The notes: generated from the letters alone by a model not told the origin. Counted from the stretch's first letter, positions 9,511 through 18,599 are shown. The stretch is DNA of 64,000 bases from Xanthomonas hydrangeae (GCA_905142475.1 LR990730.1:4216001-4280000); one strand, 5' to 3'. Numbers and translations: made by a program.

Positions 9511-9761
9511 GAATGCACCACAAAGCGACTGCGCTGCCCCAGGCGGCACTCGCTGCGTCGATACCCACTCTTCGACGTAAAGACAGCTGAGCTCGAATCG
9601 GGTGGCGCCAAGTTGCGTCGCCCGTCATGCCGGGTCGCATATACCTGCAGCGCATAAGCACGTTGCCAATCGTACGTTCGCAGCGGCGGCACGACTGCCT
9701 AGAGTGGTCTGTCCGGTCGCCGGCCCAGGCGGCCTTTCGTTGCCGTCGAGGTGCCACCATC

Positions 9762-10679
9762 ATGGCCAGCGTCACTTCCGCCGCGCGTGCGCAGACCCCG
9801 CGCGATGCGGTTTCCACAGTGCAAGCTTCCGGCGTGCAGATCCTGCCGTTCGATGCCCCGCTGGGCGCCGAAGTGATCGGCCTGGATCTGTCGCAGCCGC
9901 TTGATGCGGACACCTTTGCGCGCATCCATCAAGCGCACCTGGACCACCACGTGCTGGTGTTCCGCGACCAACGCATCAGCCCCGCGAAGCAGGTCGATTT
10001 CAGCCGGCGCTTCGGCCCGCTGCAGATCCATGTGCTGCGCAATTTCCAGTTGCGAGGGCATCCGGAAGTGCTGGTGGTGTCCAACATCAAGGAAAACGGC
10101 GAACCGATCGGTCTGGGCGATGCCGGGCATTACTGGCACTCGGACCTGTCGTACAAGGAAACGCCCAGTCTGGGCTCGCTGCTGCACGCGCAAGAGCTGC
10201 CCAGCGAGGGCGGCGACACCTTGTTCGCCAATCAGCATCTGGCCTGGCAAACCTTGCCCGATGCGCTCAAACGCACCGTGCAGGACCTGCGCGCCGAGCA
10301 CAGCTATCTGGCCAAGTACGAAGAGCTGCGTGCGCGCAATCCGTGGCGTCCGGCGCTGACGGCCGAACAGATCGCCGAAGTGACACCGGTGCAGCATCCG
10401 ATCGTGCGCACGCATCCGGAGACAGGCCAGAAAGCGCTGTTTGTCAGCGAACATTTCACCACTCGCATCGTCGGCTTGCCCGACGACGAAAGTGATGCGC
10501 TGCTGCAGGCTCTGTTCGAACACGGCACCCGCGAGGCATTGGTGTATCGGCATCGTTGGCAGCCGCACGACATGGTGTTCTGGGACAACCGCTCGGTGAT
10601 GCATCTGGCCGCCGGCACGCCGGACCACCTGCGTCGCCGACTCAACCGCACCACCATCGAAGGCGATGCGCCGTTCTAG
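9762..10679 (+). CDS. TauD/TfdA-family Fe(II)/2-oxoglutarate dioxygenase
   Basis: The protein has 305 residues from the ATG at 9762. It has the Fe-binding HxD in YWHSDLSYKE and the distal His in FWDNRSVMHLA. The 2-oxoglutarate-binding Arg lies near the end (HLRRRLNRTTIEG). These enzymes hydroxylate a substrate next to a heteroatom, for example releasing sulfite from taurine. The next three genes form a sulfonate/nitrate-type ABC importer, so a role in sulfonate or related substrate use is likely. The exact substrate is not shown. Confidence 0.9.
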   Translation: MASVTSAARAQTPRDAVSTVQASGVQILPFDAPLGAEVIGLDLSQPLDADTFARIHQAHLDHHVLVFRDQRISPAKQVDFSRRFGPLQIHVLRNFQLRGHPEVLVVSNIKENGEPIGLGDAGHYWHSDLSYKETPSLGSLLHAQELPSEGGDTLFANQHLAWQTLPDALKRTVQDLRAEHSYLAKYEELRARNPWRPALTAEQIAEVTPVQHPIVRTHPETGQKALFVSEHFTTRIVGLPDDESDALLQALFEHGTREALVYRHRWQPHDMVFWDNRSVMHLAAGTPDHLRRRLNRTTIEGDAPF

Positions 10680-10764
10680 AAATCGTGCGCCGCCGCGTGG
10701 GTCTCATGGCTAGTAACGCGCTTTGAGATGCGCCCTTCCCTCCCCCTTTCGACTGGAGCGCCGC

Positions 10765-11811
10765 ATGCGTTTGACCGTCACCTCTCACGCACCTTCGCAG
10801 CGCCGACTGTTGTCCCGGCGTATTGCATTGCTGCTCCTGGCTGCGTTGCCGTTGCTGTTTAGCGCGCACGCACAGGCCGAAGGAAAACTGCGCGTCGCCA
10901 AACAGTTCGGCATCGTCTATCTGCTGCTGGACGTGGCGCAGGATCAAAAGCTGATCGAACAGCAGGGCAAGGCGGCTGGCGTGGACATCGACGTGCAGTT
11001 CCTGCAGTTGTCCGGTGGCGCGGCGGTCAACGATGCCTTGCTGACCGGTTCGATCGATATCGCTGGTGCCGGCGTCGGGCCGTTGTTCACCATCTGGGAC
11101 CGCACGCATGGCCGCCAGAACGTGCGCGGCGTGGCATCGCTGGGTAACTTTCCGTATTACCTGATCAGCAACAATCCGCACATCAAGTCCATTGGCGATT
11201 TCACCCCGCAGGACCGGATTGCGGTGCCGGCCACCGGCGTGTCGGTGCAGTCGCGTTTTCTACAGCACGCTTCGCAGCAACGTTGGGGCGACAAGGGCAC
11301 GCATCAGCTGGATCCGCTGCAGGTCGCATTGCCACATCCGGATGCGGCCGCCGCGATCATCCGTGGTCGCACCGAGATCACCGCGCACTTCGCCAGCCCG
11401 CCGTTCCAGGAGCAGGAACTGGCGCGTAACCCGGCCGCGCATATCGTGACCAGCTCCTACGAGATCGAAGGCGGCCCCTCGTCGGCGACGGTGCTGTATG
11501 CCACCGAAAAATTCCGCCGCGACAATCCCAAGACCTATCGCGCCTTCGTCGCCGCGCTGGATCAGGCGGCACGTTTCGTCACTGCGCATCCGGAACAGGC
11601 GGCGGATATCTTTCTGCGCCGCAATGGCTCGAGCATCGACCGCGCGCTGGTGTTGCAGATCATCAAGGACCCGAAAGTGCAATTCACCGTGGTGCCGCAG
11701 AACACACTGGGGCTGGGCAAGTTCATGCAGCACAGCGGCGCGATCAAGCAGACGCCGAGCAAGCTGAGCGACTACTTCTTCGACGACCCGCTGATTGCGG
11801 GCGGGAGCTGA
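10765..11811 (+). CDS. ABC transporter substrate-binding protein (TauA/SsuA/NMT1-like)
   Basis: The protein has 348 residues from the ATG at 10765 with GGAG six bases before. The Arg-rich N-terminus and hydrophobic core ending AHAQA is a signal peptide, so the protein acts in the periplasm. The fold is that of the NMT1/SsuA group (KQFGIVYLLLDVAQ, SGGAAVNDALLTGSIDIAGAG). It should deliver ligand to the permease encoded at 12645-13529. Three bases separate it from the ATPase gene. Confidence 0.9.
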   Translation: MRLTVTSHAPSQRRLLSRRIALLLLAALPLLFSAHAQAEGKLRVAKQFGIVYLLLDVAQDQKLIEQQGKAAGVDIDVQFLQLSGGAAVNDALLTGSIDIAGAGVGPLFTIWDRTHGRQNVRGVASLGNFPYYLISNNPHIKSIGDFTPQDRIAVPATGVSVQSRFLQHASQQRWGDKGTHQLDPLQVALPHPDAAAAIIRGRTEITAHFASPPFQEQELARNPAAHIVTSSYEIEGGPSSATVLYATEKFRRDNPKTYRAFVAALDQAARFVTAHPEQAADIFLRRNGSSIDRALVLQIIKDPKVQFTVVPQNTLGLGKFMQHSGAIKQTPSKLSDYFFDDPLIAGGS

Positions 11812-11814
11812 GCG

Positions 11815-12648
11815 ATGCCCACGCCCTTGCTGCAAGTCGACCACGTCAGCCTGGAATACGCCTCCGCGCAGCGCGTGGTGCGTGCCACCCACCGCGTGCG
11901 TTTCGATGTGCATGAAGCCGATCGCTTCGTGCTGCTGGGCCCCTCGGGTTGCGGCAAATCCACCTTGCTCAAGGCGGTGGCCGGCTTCGTCACCCCGCGC
12001 GAGGGGCAGATCCGTCTGGATGGCAATGCGGTCACCGGGCCGGGGCCGGACCGGGTGGTGGTGTTCCAGGAATTCGATCAACTGGCGCCGTGGAAGACCG
12101 TACGCGAGAACGTGGTGTTCGGCCTGCGCGCGGCACGCAAGCTCTCGCGTGCCGAAGCGCGCGAACGTGCTGACGACAGTCTGGCGCAGGTCGGTCTGAG
12201 CGCCTTTGCCGATGCCTATCCGCACACCTTGTCGGGCGGCATGAAGCAACGCGTAGCGATCGCGCGCGCATTGGCGATGCGCCCGCGCGTGTTGCTGATG
12301 GACGAGCCCTTCGCCGCACTCGATGCATTGACGCGTTCGCGCATGCAGGAGCAGGTGCTGGAGCTGTGGGAGCAATCGCGCTTCACCTTGCTGTTCGTCA
12401 CCCACTCGATCGAAGAAGCCCTGGTGGTCGGCAATCGCGTGCTGCTGTTGTCGCCGCATCCGGGCCAGGTGCGCGCCGAACTCAACGCGCATGCATTTGG
12501 CCCGCAGAGTGCCGGCAGCGTGGCGTTTCAGCAGACCGCGCAGCGTATTCATCGGCTGCTGTTCGACCTGCCCGACGACACGCTGGACGACGACAAGGTG
12601 GCACCGCTGCGCCGCCCGGCCGTGCGTCAACGCGAGGCGCTGCCATGA
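11815..12648 (+). CDS. ABC transporter ATP-binding protein (TauB/SsuB-like)
   Basis: This 277-residue ATPase has Walker A GPSGCGKST, a Q-loop VVFQEFDQLAPW, signature LSGGMKQR, Walker B VLLMDEPFAALD and H-loop VTHSIEEA. It powers the importer of the preceding binding protein. Its stop overlaps the start of the permease gene by four bases, which suggests translational coupling. Confidence 0.93.
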   Translation: MPTPLLQVDHVSLEYASAQRVVRATHRVRFDVHEADRFVLLGPSGCGKSTLLKAVAGFVTPREGQIRLDGNAVTGPGPDRVVVFQEFDQLAPWKTVRENVVFGLRAARKLSRAEARERADDSLAQVGLSAFADAYPHTLSGGMKQRVAIARALAMRPRVLLMDEPFAALDALTRSRMQEQVLELWEQSRFTLLFVTHSIEEALVVGNRVLLLSPHPGQVRAELNAHAFGPQSAGSVAFQQTAQRIHRLLFDLPDDTLDDDKVAPLRRPAVRQREALP

Positions 12649-13529
12649 GCCATAGCGACGCCACCGCGCTGCCGCCGATCCCGCCGGTGCGGCCCGAGTA
12701 CGAACGTGCACTACAACCGCTGGACCCCGCATTGATCGCCACCGCCGCGGCGGCGCGCTGGCAGGCGCCGCCGTGGCTGCGCAAGGCGCTGGTGCTGGTG
12801 GTGCTGGTCACCGTGTGGGAGATCGCCGCGCGCGTGGTTGGCGATGATCTGATGCTGCCCAGCGCCCTGCAGACAGCACGCGCGTTTTACGATGGACTGC
12901 TGTCGGGCGAATTGCTGCGCCGTGTGGGCGCCTCGCTGCGCGTGCTGGCGCAGGGTTACGCGCTCGGCGTGGTGCTGGCCTTCGTGCTGACCGCGCTGGC
13001 CGCCTCCACGCGCTGGGGCCGCGATGTGCTCGGCACCTTGACCGCCATGTTCAACCCCCTGCCGGCCATCGCGCTGCTGCCGCTGGCCTTGCTGTGGTTC
13101 GGCCTGGGCACCGGTAGCCTGGTGTTCGTGCTGGTGCATTCAGTGCTGTGGCCGCTCGCGCTGACCACCTATGCCGGCTTCCAGGCAGTACCGGAAACCC
13201 TGCGCATGGCCGGGCGCAATTACGGATTGCGTGGGCCGCGCTACGTGGCGCAGTTGCTGATCCCCGCCGCGCTGCCGGCGATCCTGTCCGGGCTGAAGAT
13301 CGGCTGGGCCTTCGCCTGGCGCACCCTGATCGCCGCCGAGCTGGTGTTCGGCGCCACCTCCGGCCAGGGCGGTCTGGGCTGGTACATCTTCCAGAACCGC
13401 AACGAGCTGTATACCGACCGCGTGTTCGCCGGCCTGGCGATGGTGATCGTGTTGGGCCTGCTGGTGGAAGGGGTGGTGTTTCAGGCGATCGAGCGACTGA
13501 CCGTGCGCCGCTGGGGCATGCAGCGCTAA
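12645..13529 (+). CDS. ABC transporter permease (TauC/SsuC-like)
   Basis: The permease has 294 residues from an ATG at 12645 overlapping the ATPase stop. About six membrane helices are visible. The EAA-type cytoplasmic loop that contacts the ATPase is in the region around VPETLRMAGRNYGLRG. The start fits the family length, and earlier frame extension is shadow. It completes the four-gene cluster dioxygenase, binding protein, ATPase, permease. Confidence 0.92.
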   Translation: MSHSDATALPPIPPVRPEYERALQPLDPALIATAAAARWQAPPWLRKALVLVVLVTVWEIAARVVGDDLMLPSALQTARAFYDGLLSGELLRRVGASLRVLAQGYALGVVLAFVLTALAASTRWGRDVLGTLTAMFNPLPAIALLPLALLWFGLGTGSLVFVLVHSVLWPLALTTYAGFQAVPETLRMAGRNYGLRGPRYVAQLLIPAALPAILSGLKIGWAFAWRTLIAAELVFGATSGQGGLGWYIFQNRNELYTDRVFAGLAMVIVLGLLVEGVVFQAIERLTVRRWGMQR

Positions 13530-13707
13530 CGGGGTGACCGTGGGCGCGGCCAGGCCTGGCCAGGCGTTTTGCCGGGCCGTGCTGCAGGCAGGGGTTTCGT
13601 GCTGACCACCAACGGCCTGAACCCACGTGCCGGGCTCATCGGCACGGTCGCGTGCGCTTAACGGGGCTGGCTTATGCTGCCGGCCCCTTACCTGCCCGCC
13701 CGCCGTC

Positions 13708-14061
13708 ATGCCTACCGCTCCTTTCACTGCGTATCTGTACCCGGTGCTGTTGTTGCTCGCCAGCAATGTGTTCATGACCTTCGCCTGGTACGGGCATCTG
13801 AAGTACAAGAGCACGCCGCTGATGATCGCGATCCTGGTCAGCTGGGGCATTGCGTTCTTCGAGTACTGCCTGCAGGTGCCGGGTAACCGCCTGGGCAGCG
13901 CGGTGTATTCGGCGCCGCAGCTCAAGGGCATGCAGGAAGTGATCACGCTGCTGGTGTTCGCCGGCTTCTCGACGTTCTATCTGGGCCAGTCGTTGAAGTG
14001 GAATCACTGGGCCGCGTTCGGCCTGATCCTGGTCGCGGCATTCTTGATGTTCAAGGAATAA
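13708..14061 (+). CDS. DUF486 / DMT-like small membrane protein
   Basis: The protein has 117 residues with four hydrophobic helices and the DUF486 sequences NVFMTFAWYGHLK, GIAFFEYCLQVPGNR and APQLKGMQEVITL. The family is distantly related to drug/metabolite transporters, and its function is not known. The start at 13708 follows a short C-rich leader without a strong ribosome site. The gene stands alone, followed by a REP-like palindrome. Confidence 0.85.
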   Translation: MPTAPFTAYLYPVLLLLASNVFMTFAWYGHLKYKSTPLMIAILVSWGIAFFEYCLQVPGNRLGSAVYSAPQLKGMQEVITLLVFAGFSTFYLGQSLKWNHWAAFGLILVAAFLMFKE

Positions 14062-14073
14062 GGCTAATGCTCC

Positions 14074-14142
14074 GTAGGAGCGCGCTGGCGCGCGATGAGG
14101 CGTTACCGATGAAGCCTCAATCGCGCGCCAGCGCGCTCCTAC
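14074..14142. repeat. REP-like palindrome (GTAGGAGCGCGC type)
   Basis: Arms at 14074-14101 and 14114-14142 are complementary except for one extra base, with a 12-nt loop. The outer end reads GTAGGAGCGCGC. It lies between two converging genes, so it could stop transcription in both directions. A looser relative sits at 40357-40424. Confidence 0.85.
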
Positions 14143-14155
14143 GACATCCGGGTGG

Positions 14156-15079
14156 CTAGTTCGCCGGTTCGACCCATTGCGCGAACACCGCATCGAGTTG
14201 CGCGTCCTTGACCCGCTGGCCCTTCTGCACGGTCTCGGCCTGCTGGAACATCGGCACGATCATCGCCATGCCGTCCGGCTTGGTCTTCAGATGCAGGCCG
14301 GGCGGCGTGTCGAGGAACTTGGCCCAGCGCGTGCGCACCTTGGCCCAGTAGACCTGGGTGCCCTTCCAGTACGCATAGGCCGGGGCGAAATCGACCTCGG
14401 TGGTCTTGCGATAATCGTTGAAGCCGAACTCGCGCGCGATCGCCTCCTGGCTGCCATCGGGCTTGCGCAGTACCTTGGTGTTGAACTGTTCGTGGGTCCA
14501 GCCGTTGGGCGTGAGCGTGTGGCGATTGATCACCGACAGCGCGTTGTAGTCGCTGCGCTTGGTGTATTCGCGGCGCGGCAACGGGCGCCAGCTCAGATCG
14601 CTGGTCCAGGTGGGATGGCCGTCGGCGTAGTCCCAGCGGCCGGTGCCGCAATAGCGCGGCGCGTCGCTGACTTCATACACGCACTGCGTCCAGGCGCCGG
14701 TGGTGACTGCCGGCGGCAGCGCATGCACCGTCCAGGTCTGCTCGGCGGTGAATTCGAAACGTTGCGGCGCTTCGTAGATCCAGTCCTGGCGCCAGTGCTT
14801 GGTCACATGCTTGCTCTTTTCGTCCACCAGCAGATGCTGCAGCACCAGCTTGCGCGGTGAATCCTCCACCACGATCACCACTTCGCTGGCGCCGCTGCGC
14901 ATGGCCGAGGCACGTTCGTAACCGGGCTTGAGCAGCACGGTCTCGTCGAAGGCGAAGTCCACGGCGTATTCGCCCTGCATCGCCAGGATGCTCTGGCGAT
15001 CGCGCTGGGCGTCGGCGGCGGCAATCAACGGCAGCAGGCTCAGCGTCAGTGCGATACAGCGGGGAAACAGTGGGCTCAT
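14156..15079 (-). CDS. DUF6607 family secreted protein of the haem locus
   Basis: The protein has 307 residues with a signal peptide ending near IAAADA. It matches my recollection of the DUF6607 family in sequence such as RDRQSILAMQGEYAVDFAFDET and YCGTGRWDYADGHPTW. No enzyme motif is recognised. It is the last gene after hemP, the TonB receptor and the HemS-like gene on the same strand, so a periplasmic role in haem use is inferred from position only. Confidence 0.8.
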   Translation of the reverse strand: MSPLFPRCIALTLSLLPLIAAADAQRDRQSILAMQGEYAVDFAFDETVLLKPGYERASAMRSGASEVVIVVEDSPRKLVLQHLLVDEKSKHVTKHWRQDWIYEAPQRFEFTAEQTWTVHALPPAVTTGAWTQCVYEVSDAPRYCGTGRWDYADGHPTWTSDLSWRPLPRREYTKRSDYNALSVINRHTLTPNGWTHEQFNTKVLRKPDGSQEAIAREFGFNDYRKTTEVDFAPAYAYWKGTQVYWAKVRTRWAKFLDTPPGLHLKTKPDGMAMIVPMFQQAETVQKGQRVKDAQLDAVFAQWVEPAN

Positions 15080-15108
15080 CGGAACTCTCGTTGGTGGTCT
15101 CAGGAACG

Positions 15109-15741
15109 TCAGCGGCGCAAGCGCACCAGCGACGTCGTCATGTCGGATGGATCAGTATTGCTTGATGAGGTGGAGTCAGCGCGCAAGGCCGCAGCGCGTG
15201 CGCAGCAGCAATCATCCACCGCCACGCGTCCGTCGATGCCCTCCTCGCGCGCCAGGCGTGCGGCCACTTCCGCACCCAGTGCCGAGACTGTCGCCAGGCT
15301 GGCGACAAACGGTTGTTCGCGAGTGGCGGCGGTCTGCAGACGCAGCGCGCTCAATCGCCACGCCTCACCGCGCATACGGCCGGCCAGACGACGCCACAGC
15401 CGCTCGCCGACGCCCAGCTCATGGGTGTCCATCGGCAGCGGCGGCAAGCGCGAGACCAGGCGATCCCAGATCAAGAAATCGCTGTCCGGCAACAGGCAGA
15501 TCCGCCAGCAGCAGTGTCCCTCGGCATCGAAGAACCAGATGCTTTCGCGCACGCCGTCGCTGTCGACCTGCCGGCATGCCGCCGCATCCACCGCGTGCTG
15601 CCAGCCATCCAGCTCGTTGCCCAGCGCGGGCCGATACAGACATAGCACCGTGCCCAGGGCCGCCAGCTGCTGCGGACGCGGCAGCGCGGCGCGGGTGGCA
15701 CGTGCATGCGACAACTGCGGCAGTGGGCGGGCGCTGGGCAT
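15109..15741 (-). CDS. HemS/HutX-like haem-handling protein (putative)
   Basis: The protein has 210 residues from the ATG at 15741, five bases after the receptor stop, so it is co-transcribed with it. No signal peptide is evident, so it should be cytoplasmic. The stretch ESIWFFDAEGHCCWRICL resembles the core strand of HemS/ChuX haem-degrading proteins, and LGTVLCLYRP precedes it as in that family. The C-terminus has a CCC cluster (VAVDDCCCARAA). The family call is inference from this similarity and from the neighbours. Confidence 0.6.
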   Translation of the reverse strand: MPSARPLPQLSHARATRAALPRPQQLAALGTVLCLYRPALGNELDGWQHAVDAAACRQVDSDGVRESIWFFDAEGHCCWRICLLPDSDFLIWDRLVSRLPPLPMDTHELGVGERLWRRLAGRMRGEAWRLSALRLQTAATREQPFVASLATVSALGAEVAARLAREEGIDGRVAVDDCCCARAAALRADSTSSSNTDPSDMTTSLVRLRR

Positions 15742-15746
15742 GGCCG

Positions 15747-17978
15747 CTACCAGCTCACGGCCAGGCTGACCGAGGCGGTGCGCCCGGCGCCGGTGAAGCG
15801 GTCGAGCACCGTGCTGCTGGCCAGCGTGCCGTTGGGCAGCGCGTTCCAGTCCACATAGCGGCGGTCGGCCAGATTGAAGATGCCGGCGGTGACCTTGGCG
15901 CCGGGTGCAAATTCCCAATGCCCCATCAGATCCAGCGTGGCGTAGCCGGCCGGCGTGTAATAGCTGTCCAGCTGCGGGCGGCGTTTGCGTGCAACCAAGG
16001 TGCCGATCAACTCTGCGCCCCAGCTGTCGCTGTCGAAGGCCACCCCGAAGGTGCCACGCAGCGGGTCGACCGAATTGAGCGGCGTGTCATCGGTGAGATT
16101 GTCGCCTTCCGAATAGGCGACGGCGCTGTTGAGCGACCAGCCCTGCCAACCCGCCAGCGCGCCCAGATCGACACCGGCACGTGCTTCGGCGCCCTTGATC
16201 ACCACATCGTCCACGTTGCGCGACTGGAACAGCATCAGCCCATCGGCGTTGAAGCCGGCCGGCGCATACGATTCGATGAAGTTGCGGTAGTCGGTGTAGT
16301 ACACGGCGACGCCCAGATACCCGATCGCGTCGTTGAAGCGCAGACCCAATTCGCCACCACGGCTGGTCTCCGATTTCAGGTCCGGATTGGCGATGGCGGT
16401 GTAGCGCGCCTGCAGATTGGTGAAGCCGATATTGACGTCGTTGTACGGCGGGGCGCGGAAGCCGTGCGCGTAGTTGGCATACGCCGACCACGCATCCGAG
16501 AAACGCCACACCGCACCGAACTTGGGCGAGACCTGGGTTTCGTCGATGGTCGCAGCGGCAACGCCGGGATTGTCTTCGCGGAAGATATCGTCCACCTGCG
16601 GTGAGAGGCGGAAATAATCCACGCGCACGCCGGGTGTCAGCGACAGCTTGCCGTCGAACAGGCGGATCTCGTCCTGCGCGTATAACCCGAGCTTGGTGGT
16701 TTCGCTGTTGGGGAAATCGCGCACCGGGAACACGTCCTGACCGACCCGGTTGGTCACCACGCCATTGGCCAGATTCACCGAATACCCGTCGCGCTTGGCG
16801 CGGGTGTCGGTCCAGGTGCCATCCAGACCGTAAGTGATGTCGTGGCTGAGCGTGCCGGTGTCGATGGACTTGTGCGCGTTGATCAGCAGCCCGTACACGC
16901 GCTGATCGAAATTGTGTTCGTTGTGGCGGCGCGTGTTGTTGCCGCGCAACTCATCGGTACGCTGCAGGCTCTCGCTATCCTGGCGATACAACTGCCACTG
17001 CAGATCGTCGGCGAGCGCCCAATCCAGTGCATCCAGCTCGTGCCGCAGCGAGACGCGCGCACGGGTCTGATGGTCGCGCCCTTCCTGCGACAGAATGCGC
17101 AGCGAGGCCATCGCGTTGCGCGGGTCGATGCCGGTCAGGGCATCGATGCTGCCGTAGTCTTCGTTGCCTTCCACGGTGAGCTTGAAGCGCTGCTGCGCGC
17201 TGGGCGCGTAGACGAGTTTGGCGAGCACGCTGCGGCCGTCGATGCGCTGCGGATTGGCTGCGGTGCGGGTGAAATCGCGGCTACGGTTGTCGCCCTGGTT
17301 CTGCGCTTCCTGACCCTGGCGATGACTCACCGCCACCATGCCGCTCCAGCGTTCGCCGCCGAATGCGCCGGTGGCACCGGCGAACAGGCCGTTCCAGTCG
17401 CCTTCGTAGCCGAACTTCAGGCCGACATAGCTGTGCTTGTCGGCGCTGAGATAATCGGATGGATCCTTGGTGACGAAGGCCACCACGCCACCCAGCGCGT
17501 CGGAGCCGTACAGGGAACTGGCCGGCCCGCGCACCACTTCGACGCGTTTGAGCGTTTCCAGATCGACGAAGTTGCGGTTGGCGTTGAGGTAGCTGCCGAA
17601 GCTGAAGGTGTCCGACACCGGGACGTTGTCGACCAGGATCGCCACACGGTTGCCGTCCAGACCGCGGATGCGGATGCCGTTGGCGCCGGTGAAGCGGCCG
17701 CTGGTGCTGGTCACCGACACGCCGGGCGTGTAACGGAACAGATCCTTGAGCTCGCGCACCAGTTGGTTGTCGAGTTGTTCGCGGTCGATCACATCCACCG
17801 TGCTCGGCACATCGACCAGCGCGCGCTGGGTACGCGTGGCAGTGACCTGCAGCCGGTTGAAGTCGTGCACCTCACGCGCGGTATCCCCGCTGCCGTCGAG
17901 TTCGGCAGCGGGGGCACACAACGGAACAGCAGGCAGCGCCAGCGACAGCGCGACCACCAGCGGATGCAGGCGGATCAT
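15747..17978 (-). CDS. TonB-dependent haem/haemoglobin receptor
   Basis: The outer-membrane receptor has 743 residues from the ATG at 17978 with AAGG upstream and a signal peptide ending CAPAA. The plug domain includes TATRTQRALVDVPSTVDVID, IRIRGLDGNRVAILVDNV and VEVVRGPASSLYGSDALGG. The rest is a 22-strand barrel ending in aromatic W (SLAVSW). Plug wording resembles the haemoglobin/transferrin/lactoferrin receptor group. The hemP gene upstream supports haem as ligand. Energy would come from TonB-ExbBD encoded elsewhere. Confidence 0.9.
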   Translation of the reverse strand: MIRLHPLVVALSLALPAVPLCAPAAELDGSGDTAREVHDFNRLQVTATRTQRALVDVPSTVDVIDREQLDNQLVRELKDLFRYTPGVSVTSTSGRFTGANGIRIRGLDGNRVAILVDNVPVSDTFSFGSYLNANRNFVDLETLKRVEVVRGPASSLYGSDALGGVVAFVTKDPSDYLSADKHSYVGLKFGYEGDWNGLFAGATGAFGGERWSGMVAVSHRQGQEAQNQGDNRSRDFTRTAANPQRIDGRSVLAKLVYAPSAQQRFKLTVEGNEDYGSIDALTGIDPRNAMASLRILSQEGRDHQTRARVSLRHELDALDWALADDLQWQLYRQDSESLQRTDELRGNNTRRHNEHNFDQRVYGLLINAHKSIDTGTLSHDITYGLDGTWTDTRAKRDGYSVNLANGVVTNRVGQDVFPVRDFPNSETTKLGLYAQDEIRLFDGKLSLTPGVRVDYFRLSPQVDDIFREDNPGVAAATIDETQVSPKFGAVWRFSDAWSAYANYAHGFRAPPYNDVNIGFTNLQARYTAIANPDLKSETSRGGELGLRFNDAIGYLGVAVYYTDYRNFIESYAPAGFNADGLMLFQSRNVDDVVIKGAEARAGVDLGALAGWQGWSLNSAVAYSEGDNLTDDTPLNSVDPLRGTFGVAFDSDSWGAELIGTLVARKRRPQLDSYYTPAGYATLDLMGHWEFAPGAKVTAGIFNLADRRYVDWNALPNGTLASSTVLDRFTGAGRTASVSLAVSW

Positions 17979-18255
17979 CGGAAACCTTCGAGAAGAACCC
18001 CCGACAGCGCGCGCTGTGGCAGACGCCGCGAGCGGCAGCCGAGGGCAGAGAATGAAGTGGCGGGCGGCGGCGGCAACGCCCGCGGCGGACAGTTCCAATG
18101 CCTGCGTTAGCGGGCATCGGCGGGGGAGCAACTTAGAACATCGTGCGCGGCAATCAGGGCTGCGAGTGGCGAACGAGTGCGGCTGATGCGGGGCACCTGC
18201 CGACCTCGACACCGACCGCGCCCGCTTGGCGGTGCGCAGCGGGTTATCGGCGGTG

Positions 18256-18453
18256 TTACTTGGTCAGGATGAGCTTGTCGTTGCTGGTATGGCGCAGGCG
18301 ATAGACGCGATCGCCATGCTGAATCAGCACTTCGCGACGGCCCTTGAGCAGCGCCTCGCTGCTGATGACGTCTTCTGCGGGGACAGCACGCGGGACGGCG
18401 CGGTCGCGCAGGTTGACCGGTTCGGAGCGAAGCAGCACGGGGTGAGCGGTCAT
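18256..18453 (-). CDS. hemP: haem uptake protein HemP
   Basis: This small protein has 65 residues from the ATG at 18453 with GGAG upstream. The conserved C-terminal HemP block is present: SEALLKGRREVLIQHGDRVYRLRHTSNDKLILTK, read in part as GDRVYRLR and KLILTK. HemP/HmuP proteins sit at the head of haem-uptake operons and help activate receptor expression. It precedes the receptor by about 280 bases and follows Fur-like boxes. Confidence 0.9.
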   Translation of the reverse strand: MTAHPVLLRSEPVNLRDRAVPRAVPAEDVISSEALLKGRREVLIQHGDRVYRLRHTSNDKLILTK

Positions 18454-18483
18454 GATCTGGATCTCCAGTCGGTTGGCCAGACA

Positions 18484-18530
18484 AATAATAACCATTCTCA
18501 TTTAATGATCAAGAGCCATTCTCATTTGAG
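18484..18530 (-). promoter_or_regulatory. tandem Fur-box-like sites upstream of hemP
   Basis: Two Fur-like sites lie just upstream of hemP: AATAATAACCATTCTCATTT at 18484-18503 and a related one at 18514-18530. The 12-mer CCATTCTCATTT occurs at 18492-18503 and again at 18516-18527, exactly 24 bases apart. The region is AT-rich against GC-rich surroundings. Known Fur consensus is GATAATGATAATCATTATC. Iron-dependent repression of the haem locus is inferred. Confidence 0.75.
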
Positions 18531-18589
18531 TGACTGGATCTTTAGATCAATCCACTTAATTCGATTTCATTTATCAATCGATATGCAAA

Positions 18590-18599
18590 GGGGGGGGGG
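18590..18599. repeat. G10 homopolymer tract
   Basis: Ten consecutive G residues lie between the 3' end of the aldo/keto reductase gene (18694) and the Fur-like boxes of hemP (18530). It is about 60 bases beyond the boxes on the upstream side. Tracts this long are prone to slippage and to sequencing error. Confidence 0.8.

Noticed and set aside
8053..9549. Open frame of 498 codons antisense to the YbbP-like permease
   Set aside because: Its Gln/Arg/His-rich composition is typical of antisense frames in GC-rich genes.
13548..13561. GGCCAGGCCTGGCC palindrome followed by GTTTTG as terminator of the ABC importer
   Set aside because: The palindrome has no loop and the T-run is short; not convincing.
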